From an uncultured Prevotella sp. (lineage in GTDB: Bacteria > Bacteroidota > Bacteroidia > Bacteroidales > Bacteroidaceae), in assembly GCA_900540885.1 (NCBI GenBank), contig UQHJ01000090.1, positions 1 through 8,414 of the forward strand: 8,414 nucleotides of DNA, in the 5' to 3' direction. The translations under genes and the position numbers were made by a program. Positions 1 through 5,518 of this stretch are shown here, in pieces; within the stretch, counting starts at the first letter, position 1; the number at the start of each line of letters is the position of its first letter. The notes beneath the pieces were generated by a model. It ran no database searches. It saw only the letters and a list, made by a program, of their open reading frames with translations, and was not told where the DNA came from.

Positions 1-101
1 TAACCCGCGGCAGCAGCAGGCTTTGAGCATCTACTTATAGTCGCTTAGCAACTATAAACAGATAAATTACAACCTGCTGCTGCCGCGGGTTACAAACCCG
101 C
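1..101. repeat. REP-like nested inverted repeat
   Basis: Bases 1-20 (TAACCCGCGGCAGCAGCAGG) are the exact reverse complement of 73-92. Inside the 52-base spacer a second perfect inverted repeat, TTATAGT at 35-41 and ACTATAA at 51-57, encloses a 9-base loop. The right arm also overlaps a small palindrome of its own: GCGGGTT at 85-91 pairs with AACCCGC at 95-101. The window opens exactly at the left arm, so the matching left palindrome may lie just outside. Paired GC-rich palindromes of this kind resemble REP/BIME elements. The alternative is a terminator for an unseen upstream gene. No coding potential is credible here. Confidence 0.7.
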
Positions 102-229
102 CCCCCAATTAGACCGACAATTTGCAGTTTATCTAAATTTGTTGCGTTGTAAACGTTTCCAATTAGTGTTCTAAATTGCCTTAATGTTTTTCGAAAATTC
201 AGATGTTGAACAAAAAAGCGTAAAACAAA

Positions 230-261
230 TTTGTAACGATAAAAAACTTTTTGCATTTTTG
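230..261 (+). promoter_or_regulatory. Candidate Bacteroidetes-type promoter of ino1
   Basis: A TTTG at 230-233 is followed after 20 bases by CATTTTTG at 254-261, which matches the Bacteroidetes -7 box TAnnTTTG except for its first base. The 19-21 base spacing is the expected one. It lies about 120 bases before the ino1 start codon, so the transcript would carry a leader. A perfect -7 match, TAAATTTG at 134-141, lacks a -33 box at the right distance and is the less likely alternative. Confidence 0.45.
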
Positions 262-280
262 CAGTTTTAGAAATGCATGG

Positions 281-338
281 TTGCTAAAGGACGAATGCAC
301 AATCCTCTCTTTCCTGCTTTATTAGGCGTTCGTCGCAA
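281..338 (+). promoter_or_regulatory. Hairpin in the ino1 leader
   Basis: Bases 290-298 (GACGAATGC) pair with 326-334 (GCGTTCGTC), nine pairs including one U-G wobble. The helix resumes outward with TTGC 281-284 against GCAA 335-338 across a 5-base bulge (285-289). The 27-base loop (299-325) is pyrimidine-rich. If transcription starts near 268, the hairpin is almost at the 5' end of the ino1 mRNA. It could protect the transcript or control it; no known riboswitch class is recognised. Confidence 0.45.
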
Positions 339-379
339 CGATGTAAACCCTTTAAATAACAACCTTTAAATAATAAAAC

Positions 380-1672
380 ATGGAACCTGCAAAAGGTAAA
401 TTAGGCGTGATGTGCGTCGGTCTGGGTGCGGTAACAACCACCTTTATGACTGGTGTACTCATGACACGCAAAGGCCTTGCCAAGCCCGTTGGCTCAATGA
501 CTCAGTATGATAAGATTCGCGTAGGACGCGGTAAGGACAAGAAGTACTTACACTATGGCGAAATCGTTCCCCTTACTTCACTCAACGACATCGTATTTGG
601 TGCTTGGGACGTTTATCCTGCTAACGCTTACGAGAGTGCATTGAACGCAGAAGTGTTGCGCGACCGCGACATCGAACCCGTACGTGATGAATTGAAAGCC
701 ATCGTGCCGATGAAGGCCGCTTTCGACCACAACTACGCCAAGCGCCTTGACGGTGACAACGTAAAAGATTGCGCTACGCGTTGGGATATGGTAGAAGCTT
801 TGCGTGAAGACATCCGCCGCTTCAAGGCCGACAACCATTGCGACCGCATCGTAGTAATCTGGGCCGCTTCAACTGAAATCTACGTCCCCGTAGACGAAAA
901 GGTACATGGCACACTTGCCGCCCTTGAAGCAGCAATGAAGGCCAATGACTGCGAACACGTAGCTCCCTCTATGTGTTATGCCTATGCCGCATTGGCTGAA
1001 GGTGCTCCCTTCATTATGGGTGCTCCTAACACGACGGTCGACATTCCTGCTATGTGGGAAATGGCCGAAAAGACGAAAATGCCTATCGCAGGTAAAGACT
1101 TCAAGACGGGTCAGACACTCGTTAAGTCAGGTTTCGCTCCTATCATCGGCACTCGTTGCTTAGGTTTGAGCGGTTGGTTCTCAACCAACATCTTGGGCAA
1201 TCGTGACGGACTCGTGCTCGACGAACCCGCCAACTTCCACACGAAGGAAGTATCAAAGCTTTCAACCCTTGAGAGTATTCTCGAAGCCGACAAGCAGCCT
1301 GACCTCTACTCAAACTACTACCACAAGGTACGTATCAACTACTATCCCCCTCGCAACGACAACAAAGAAGGTTGGGATAATATCGACATATTTGGCTGGA
1401 TGGGTTACCCCATGCAGATTAAGATTAACTTCCTTTGTCGTGACTCAATCCTCGCCGCACCTCTGTTGCTCGACCTCGTGTTGCTCTCTGACCTCGCAGC
1501 TCGTAAGGGCCGTTATGGTACGCAGCGCTTCTTGAGCTTCTTCCTCAAGAGCCCGATGCACGACTACACGGAAGGCGAAGTTCCTATCAACCACCTCTTC
1601 CAGCAGTACGTAATGCTGAAGAATGCTATTCGCGAAATGGGTGGCTATGAGGCTGACGAAGAAATTGATTAA
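380..1672 (+). CDS. ino1: myo-Inositol-1-phosphate synthase (inositol-3-phosphate synthase)
   Basis: Predicted cytoplasmic NAD-dependent enzyme that isomerises D-glucose-6-phosphate to 1D-myo-inositol-3-phosphate, the first committed step toward inositol and inositol lipids. The 430-residue protein has the N-terminal Rossmann loop VGLGAVTTT (13-21), the family's GKDFKTGQT segment (238-246) that contributes active-site lysine, LGNRDG (272-277), and RDSILAAPLLLDL (354-366), which aligns with the conserved ED/DSxLAxPLxxDL block. Length is typical of the shorter prokaryotic enzymes rather than the roughly 530-residue eukaryotic ones. The start ATG at 380 follows an A-rich stretch without a clear Shine-Dalgarno, usual in Bacteroidota, and the Rossmann loop lies close behind it. 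The gene appears to be a single transcription unit, with a promoter and leader hairpin before it and a strong terminator after it. In Bacteroides thetaiotaomicron the homologue sits with inositol-lipid genes; none is visible here downstream. Confidence 0.95.
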   Translation: MEPAKGKLGVMCVGLGAVTTTFMTGVLMTRKGLAKPVGSMTQYDKIRVGRGKDKKYLHYGEIVPLTSLNDIVFGAWDVYPANAYESALNAEVLRDRDIEPVRDELKAIVPMKAAFDHNYAKRLDGDNVKDCATRWDMVEALREDIRRFKADNHCDRIVVIWAASTEIYVPVDEKVHGTLAALEAAMKANDCEHVAPSMCYAYAALAEGAPFIMGAPNTTVDIPAMWEMAEKTKMPIAGKDFKTGQTLVKSGFAPIIGTRCLGLSGWFSTNILGNRDGLVLDEPANFHTKEVSKLSTLESILEADKQPDLYSNYYHKVRINYYPPRNDNKEGWDNIDIFGWMGYPMQIKINFLCRDSILAAPLLLDLVLLSDLAARKGRYGTQRFLSFFLKSPMHDYTEGEVPINHLFQQYVMLKNAIREMGGYEADEEID

Positions 1673-1714
1673 AAGACAAGAAACTGGCAAGTGATGGCCA
1701 ATATCTAATGTATG

Positions 1715-1785
1715 AAAATGCTAACACGTAATGGAGTGTGTTCTATAGGTAGACTCTTCTCATTATGTGTTAGCACTTTTCTTCA
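1715..1785 (+). terminator. Intrinsic-type terminator after ino1
   Basis: Bases 1719-1733 (TGCTAACACGTAATG) pair with 1761-1775 (CATTATGTGTTAGCA), 15 base pairs with one G-U wobble, closing a 27-base loop that contains a further GAGT/ACTC pairing. An A tract (1715-1718) precedes the stem and CTTTTCTTC follows it, giving a T-rich tail. It lies 47 bases after the ino1 stop codon and separates ino1 from the next gene. Confidence 0.75.
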
Positions 1786-1799
1786 TATATGAGTTACGG

Positions 1800-1879
1800 G
1801 TTGATAGGTTAACGAGTTGACGAGTTAACAGGTTGACGAGTTAACAGGTTGACGAGTTAACAGGTTGACGAGTTAACAG
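1800..1879 (+). repeat. Tandem octamer array GTTRACRR, 10 copies
   Basis: Ten consecutive 8-base units start at 1800. They alternate mostly between GTTGACGA and GTTAACAG, so the array can also be read as 16-bp repeats; the last three 16-bp copies (1832-1847, 1848-1863, 1864-1879) are identical. The first units (GTTGATAG, GTTAACGA) are degenerate. Each unit carries GTTRAC, and GTTAAC is a palindrome. The array lies between the ino1 terminator and the candidate promoter of the outer-membrane protein gene. A four-copy array of the same octamer occurs at 7079-7110 on the other strand. Confidence 0.9.
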
Positions 1880-1897
1880 GTAAGTTAGTTATCTTTA
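1865..1897 (+). promoter_or_regulatory. Candidate promoter of the DUF5686 gene
   Basis: TATCTTTA at 1890-1897 matches the Bacteroidetes -7 box TAnnTTTG in all but the last base. The nearest -33-like sequence is the TTG of the repeat unit GTTGACGA at 1865-1867, about 22 bases upstream, so the last octamer copies would overlap the promoter. The leader would be roughly 140 bases and consist mainly of the ATTTGCAC array. The -33 match is weak. Confidence 0.35.
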
Positions 1898-1920
1898 AAA
1901 CGCAGCAAATTAAGGCGACC

Positions 1921-2039
1921 ATTTGCACATTCTCACATTTGCACATTGCCCCGCATTTGCATATTCTCACATTTGCACATTGCCCCGCATTTGCACATCC
2001 CCCGCATTTGCACATTCTCACATTTGCACATTTGCACAT
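1921..2039 (+). repeat. ATTTGCAC tandem/interspersed array, 8 copies
   Basis: The decamer ATTTGCACAT occurs at 1921, 1937, 1955 (one mismatch, ATTTGCATAT), 1971, 1989, 2006, 2022 and 2030. Copies alternate with ATTCTCAC or with C-rich spacers ATTGCCCCGC and ATCCCCCGC, giving steps of 16-18 bases; the last two copies are directly tandem at 8 bases. The top strand is strikingly poor in G. The array ends 7 bases before the start codon at 2047 and would form most of that gene's 5' leader. Confidence 0.9.
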
Positions 2040-2046
2040 TCACTAC

Positions 2047-4644
2047 ATGAAACGACTATTCACAATTTTAACACTGCTGATGGCCTGCATGGCCGTTTAT
2101 GCACAGCGCACCCTATCGGGCACGGTTGTTGACGCCAAGACAGGCGAGAAACTGCCCTTTGTCAACGTGGTGTATACCAATGGCGGTGGTACGCAGACAG
2201 ACTTAGACGGCTACTTCAAGTTGCCCTTTAAAGCTGGCCGTTTGCGCTTCTCGGTGATTGGTTACGAAACCAAGACGATAAGTGTCAAAATGCCTGGCGA
2301 CTCCCTCGTGTTTAAAATTGATGCCATGGAGAAGTCGTTGGGTACGGCAGAGGTGACGGGTAAAAAGACGAAATATTCGCGTAAGAACAACCCTGCCGTT
2401 GAACTTATGCGCAAGGTGATAGCTGCTAAGAAAAATAGTGACCTTCACCAGCATGACTATTATAGCATTGACAAGTATTCAAAGATAACTTTTGCCTTTA
2501 ACGAGGTGACGGACAAGATATTTCAAGAAGGAAAGTTTAAGAAATTTCCCTTCTTGAAAGATCACGTTGAGGTGTGCAACGAGACGGGTAAACTCATTCT
2601 CCCCATTTCGGTGGACGAAACCGTGTCGCAACTCATCTATCGTAAAGAGCCGAAGAGCGAAAAGACCATTATCTTGGGGCAGCGCTCAAATGGTATCAAT
2701 GACTTGCTTAATACGGGCGACATTGTCAATACGATGCTCAAGGACTGCTTTACCGATGTCGACATTTATAAGGACGAAGTGCGCCTCTTGCAGTATCCCT
2801 TTACCAGCCCTATCTCGTCGAAGACGGCCATTAGCTTCTACCGCTACTTCATTGTTGACACGCTGAAGGTGAACAATCAGGATAAGTGCATACAAGTAGA
2901 CTTTACGCCTAACAATCCACAGGACTTTGGCTTCTCAGGCAGCATCTATATTATGGCCGACAGCAGCTATCGCGTGCGTAAGGTAGATATGGGTATCCCC
3001 GTGCGAAGCGACGTAAACTTTGTAGAGCGCATGCGCATTATACAAGAGTTTGAACAATTGCCCACGGGCGAGCAGGTGTTGACACGCGATGACATGCTGG
3101 TGCAACTCAAGATAGCTAAGTTCTTACAGAAGTTTCAAGTAAAGCGCTCGACGGAGTATAGCAACTTTTCGTTCGAACCTATTCCCGACCGCAACTTTAA
3201 GTTTAAGGGCGAAACGCTTACGGCCGCTAATGCACAGATGCAGGACAATTCCTTCTGGGAGGAACATCGTGCCGATACGCTCTCGCGCAGTGAGAACTCG
3301 ATGAGTCAACTCATTCATAAGTTAGAACAAGTGAAGGGTTTCAAACCTGTGCTTTGGGTAGCCAAGGCCTTTATCGAAAACTTTGTGGAGACTTCGGTTA
3401 ATCCCGAAAAGCCTTCAAAGGTAGATATAGGCCCAGTTAATACGATGATAACGCAAAACTTCGTGGACGGACTTCGCCTGCGTGCTTCAGCACAGACTAC
3501 GGCCAACTTTAACAAACACCTCTTCTTGAAAGGCTATATTGCCTATGGCTTTAAAGACGAGAAGTGGAAAGGCATGGGTGAGGTGACTTACTCTTTCAAT
3601 AAGAAGGCTTATTTGCCACGCGAGTTCCCAGTGAATAATCTTACGTTCAATTATTCGCGTGACGTGATGTCGCCTTCTGATAAGTTCTTACCAACGGATA
3701 AGGATAACGTCTTTACCTCGTTTAAGTGGACCACAGTGAAGCACATGATGTACTACGAAACGTACAAGTTGTTGTGGGATCGTGAGTGGGAGAACGGCCT
3801 GCGCTTCAACATTCAGGCACGCACCTCTAAGGATACGCCAACAGGCGAACTCCTTTATCAAGTCATGCATGGCCCTGCTATTAGCCAAGAGGGCGGCGCA
3901 TTCAATATGCCTTACATTCGCACTTACGACTTCAGTGTAGGGCTGCGTTTCCAACCCGGCGTAACATGGATTAATACTAAGCAGCGTCGCATCACGGCCA
4001 ATAACGATGCGCCTATCTTTGCGCTCAACCATACAACTGGACTTTACAATTTAGCAGGTGGTAAGGATTATGCTTACAACTTTACCGAAGCAAGTATCTA
4101 CAAGCGCTTCTGGTTGGCTTCATGGGGTAAGATGGACTTTATGGTAAAGGGCGGTGTGCAGTGGAATAAGGTACCTTTCCCCTTGCTCATCATGCCTGCA
4201 GCCAACTTGTCGTACATCATGGAGGACAATACCTTCAACTTGATAGACAACATGGAGTTTATGAACGATCGTTACGTGTCGTTGATGTACTCTTGGGACT
4301 TGAATGGTAAGATACTTAATCGCATTCCGTTAATCAAGAAATTGAAGTGGCGTGAATACATCGGTTGCAATGTGCTTTGGGGTACTTTGACGGATAAGAA
4401 CAATCCTATGCTCTCGCGCAACGCGAACGATACGCGTTTGCTCTACTTCCCTGGCACATGGGAGGGGGGCGTCTTTGCATCGCAGTCGCGCCCAATGGAT
4501 CGCAAGGTGCCTTATGTAGAGGTGGTTGTTGGTATTCACAACATTTTCAAAATCTTCCACATCGAATACGTGCGTCGTCTTAATTACATCAATGCTGGCA
4601 CACAAAAGTGGGGCATTCGTGGTATGTTTAGATTGACGTTCTAA
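2047..4644 (+). CDS. Outer-membrane DUF5686 protein with carboxypeptidase-regulatory-like domain
   Basis: The 865-residue protein starts with a signal peptide (1-20, MKRLFTILTLLMACMAVYAQ), probably cut after the AYA or AQ. A CarboxypepD_reg-like beta-sandwich follows at about 21-105, with SGTVVDAKTGEKLPFVNV, DLDGYF and a GYET turn. From about 106 the DUF5686 region begins, with NPAVELMRKVIAAKK (115-129) and YYSIDKYSK (138-146). The aromatic, alternating C-terminal half and the terminal GMFRLTF ending in Phe suggest an outer-membrane beta-barrel. The start at 2047 is chosen because it opens directly on the signal peptide; the in-frame ATG at 1939 would add 36 residues encoded only by repeat DNA. 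Cys14 in LMAC weakly resembles a lipobox, but the later AxA-Q cleavage fits better. Function is unknown; members share the TonB-receptor-like N-terminal domain but lack a plug. Confidence 0.88.
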   Translation: MKRLFTILTLLMACMAVYAQRTLSGTVVDAKTGEKLPFVNVVYTNGGGTQTDLDGYFKLPFKAGRLRFSVIGYETKTISVKMPGDSLVFKIDAMEKSLGTAEVTGKKTKYSRKNNPAVELMRKVIAAKKNSDLHQHDYYSIDKYSKITFAFNEVTDKIFQEGKFKKFPFLKDHVEVCNETGKLILPISVDETVSQLIYRKEPKSEKTIILGQRSNGINDLLNTGDIVNTMLKDCFTDVDIYKDEVRLLQYPFTSPISSKTAISFYRYFIVDTLKVNNQDKCIQVDFTPNNPQDFGFSGSIYIMADSSYRVRKVDMGIPVRSDVNFVERMRIIQEFEQLPTGEQVLTRDDMLVQLKIAKFLQKFQVKRSTEYSNFSFEPIPDRNFKFKGETLTAANAQMQDNSFWEEHRADTLSRSENSMSQLIHKLEQVKGFKPVLWVAKAFIENFVETSVNPEKPSKVDIGPVNTMITQNFVDGLRLRASAQTTANFNKHLFLKGYIAYGFKDEKWKGMGEVTYSFNKKAYLPREFPVNNLTFNYSRDVMSPSDKFLPTDKDNVFTSFKWTTVKHMMYYETYKLLWDREWENGLRFNIQARTSKDTPTGELLYQVMHGPAISQEGGAFNMPYIRTYDFSVGLRFQPGVTWINTKQRRITANNDAPIFALNHTTGLYNLAGGKDYAYNFTEASIYKRFWLASWGKMDFMVKGGVQWNKVPFPLLIMPAANLSYIMEDNTFNLIDNMEFMNDRYVSLMYSWDLNGKILNRIPLIKKLKWREYIGCNVLWGTLTDKNNPMLSRNANDTRLLYFPGTWEGGVFASQSRPMDRKVPYVEVVVGIHNIFKIFHIEYVRRLNYINAGTQKWGIRGMFRLTF

Positions 4645-4704
4645 ATGGAAAAGATTCTCAAACTGCAATTTATCGAAGAGAACAAGAATAAAAATTAATG
4701 AAAT

Positions 4705-4816
4705 AATTAATGATAATTAATGTTCAAAACAATGCGCGAAGCGCATAACATAAATAGTTAACGTTTAACTTTGGGTGCGCTTCGCGCATTGTTTTGAACA
4801 TTAATTATCATTAATT
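4705..4816. repeat. Perfect 41-bp inverted repeat with REP-like arm tips
   Basis: Bases 4705-4745 are exactly complementary to 4776-4816, leaving a 30-base loop (4746-4775) that itself holds AGTTAA 4756-4761 / TTAACT 4765-4770. The outer two thirds of each arm is AT-rich and the inner third GC-rich. The inner part of each arm, TGCGCGAAGCGCA at 4733-4745 and its complement at 4776-4788, is also a hairpin by itself (five pairs, GAA loop), so the region can form one long hairpin or two small ones. It lies between convergent genes, 60 bases after the DUF5686 stop, and may block read-through from either side. A BIME-like repeat element is the main alternative. Confidence 0.85.
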
Positions 4817-4860
4817 GAACATTAATTATTTCATTAATTGAACATTAATTATTTCATTAA
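4794..4860. repeat. Three tandem AT-rich 21-23 bp repeats
   Basis: Three head-to-tail units begin with TTGAACATTAATTAT: 4794-4814 (21 bases, lacking two T), 4815-4837 and 4838-4860 (23 bases, identical). The first unit is part of the right arm of the 41-bp inverted repeat, so the array looks like duplication of the end of that arm. A further degenerate stretch (TTAATTATTCGTTAATGTTC) continues to about 4889. Confidence 0.8.
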
Positions 4861-4942
4861 TTTTTTTGTTAATTATTCGTTAATGTTCATTCATGTTAAA
4901 TTTTCAAATTGCAGTTTTACTCACAGGATTTGATATTGAGCC

Positions 4943-5018
4943 AAAAAAGGTGGTGACTATTAACAAACATGATTTACCAATCATCGACTCTATACGAAGT
5001 CCTGTGTTAGCCACCACC
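4943..5018 (-). terminator. Branched RNA terminator downstream of the zinc-ribbon gene
   Basis: Read on the minus strand, 5018-5008 (GGTGGTGGCTA) pairs with 4959-4949 (TAGTCACCACC), 11 pairs with one G-U, followed directly by six T (4948-4943). The mismatch at this wobble on the plus strand shows that the minus-strand RNA is the better-paired form. The enclosed 48 bases hold two more hairpins: GACT 5001-4998 / AGTC 4989-4986, and ATGATT 4984-4979 / AATCAT 4974-4969 with a GGTA loop. Together they make a three-way junction. It starts 43 bases past the stop of the small gene and would end its transcript. No minus-strand promoter is visible just upstream, so an independent small RNA is less likely than a 3' end. 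Confidence 0.65.
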
Positions 5019-5060
5019 CTATAGGGATTGATATGTTTCCTCTTTTTTTTGTTTTCTTCT

Positions 5061-5312
5061 TTAACATGCTATCAAGCACCACGCTACTAGCACTAAGGCA
5101 AGGCATAGGGCAATGATGGCAATGATTTGAATCATTCTTTTTTGTTGATAATAGTGTTTTAAGTCGCGATCATACGAGCCAAACTCGTATTTCTTGCCAG
5201 TGGTTCTTTTATTCATTTTTACCCCCCCCAATTTCGATTTGTTGCAATGTGGGCAAGAGGGTAAATCGTCTGGATAAGCCGTGTGGCAAATAGGGCATGT
5301 CTTTGTCTTCAT
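5061..5312 (-). CDS. Small zinc-ribbon membrane protein, function unknown
   Basis: An 83-residue protein with three parts. Residues 6-23 are a CPxC-x10-CPHC zinc ribbon (Cys6, Cys9, Cys20, Cys23). Residues 24-59 are polar and basic. Residues about 60-82 are one hydrophobic helix (MIQIIAIIALCLALVLVAWC) at the very C-terminus, as in a tail-anchored protein whose ribbon would face the cytoplasm. I do not recognise a named family. The start at 5312 places the ribbon at once and follows ACAAAAG. A run of eight G on the coding strand (5229-5222) lies between ribbon and linker. A second in-frame ATG (Met33, 5216) lies 5 bases after that run and could start a 51-residue form lacking the ribbon. The gene appears to be monocistronic, with a -7 box about 100 bases upstream, a structured leader and a branched terminator. 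Confidence 0.75.
   Translation of the reverse strand: MKTKTCPICHTAYPDDLPSCPHCNKSKLGGVKMNKRTTGKKYEFGSYDRDLKHYYQQKRMIQIIAIIALCLALVLVAWCLIAC
5222..5229 (-). repeat. G8 homopolymer inside the zinc-ribbon gene
   Basis: The coding strand reads TTG GGG GGG GTA AAA ATG across codons 28-33. Eight identical G in a coding sequence is a slippage-prone tract. With seven G the frame meets TAA at once after Gly30; with nine G it ends at TAA after four more codons. Either change would leave a ribbon-only peptide of about 30-34 residues and separate it from the membrane segment. Confidence 0.85.
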
Positions 5313-5349
5313 CTTTTGTAAATGAACTGCGTCTGTTAGTTTTTTTAAT

Positions 5350-5401
5350 AGGTCCGCTTGTTAAGCGTTCACCTTTATTTAACACTCCTTATAGAGGAGT
5401 G
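5350..5401 (-). promoter_or_regulatory. Two hairpins in the leader of the zinc-ribbon gene
   Basis: CACTCCT 5383-5389 pairs with AGGAGTG 5395-5401 around a 5-base loop. CGCTT 5355-5359 pairs with AAGCG 5363-5367 around GTT, extended by AGGT 5350-5353 with ACCT 5371-5374 across an internal loop. Both fall between the -7 box and the start codon, so they should be in the mRNA. Neither is followed by a T run on the minus strand, so they are not terminators in that direction. No known leader class is recognised. Confidence 0.5.
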
Positions 5402-5414
5402 GGTTGTTATTAGG

Positions 5415-5454
5415 CAAAGTTACAAAAAAAAAGTAAAATGTTGAGAGGGGGGGG
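5415..5454 (-). promoter_or_regulatory. Candidate promoter of the zinc-ribbon gene with homopolymer tracts
   Basis: The minus strand carries TAACTTTG (5422-5415), an exact match to the Bacteroidetes -7 box TAnnTTTG, about 100 bases before the start codon. No TTTG is found at the expected -33 distance. The spacer contains nine T (5432-5424), and eight C (5454-5447) lie just upstream of where the -33 box would be. Length changes in the T9 run would alter promoter spacing. Confidence 0.5.
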
Positions 5455-5518
5455 TATTTTTTTGAGTTGGAGGGTAAATTTTTGAATAATAATATTTATA
5501 GCTATTTTTTATACCCAG

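Noticed and set aside
35..256. 73-residue minus-strand frame
   Set aside because: It overlaps the inverted repeat and the ino1 promoter region, has no recognisable domain, and no start signal supports it.
1921..2039. CRISPR-like array
   Set aside because: Repeats of 8-10 bases with 6-8 base, repeated spacers do not fit CRISPR, and there are no cas genes.
1939..2046. N-terminal extension of the DUF5686 protein from the ATG at 1939
   Set aside because: The 36 extra residues (rich in His, Leu, Phe, Ala) are translated from the ATTTGCAC array, and they would bury the signal peptide that starts at 2047.
2047..2106. Lipoprotein signal (LMAC) in the DUF5686 protein
   Set aside because: Met at the -2 position and a better signal peptidase I site (AYA-Q) a few residues later make a lipobox unlikely.
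1857..2132. Open frames on both strands across the repeat arrays
   Set aside because: The Cys/Asn/Lys- or His/Thr-rich peptides are products of reading the 16-18 base repeats and show no protein-like composition.
3688..4032. 114-residue minus-strand frame inside the DUF5686 gene, and similar frames inside other genes
   Set aside because: Antisense or out-of-frame shadows of well-supported genes with no domain or start evidence.
4645..4698. 17-codon frame directly after the DUF5686 stop
   Set aside because: Too short and lysine/asparagine-rich; the upstream protein already ends in the terminal Phe expected of an outer-membrane barrel, so read-through is not needed.
4922..5018. Integron attC site or transposon end
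   Set aside because: GTTAGCC at 5006-5012 only loosely resembles an attC core, the paired core does not match, and no integrase or transposase is present.
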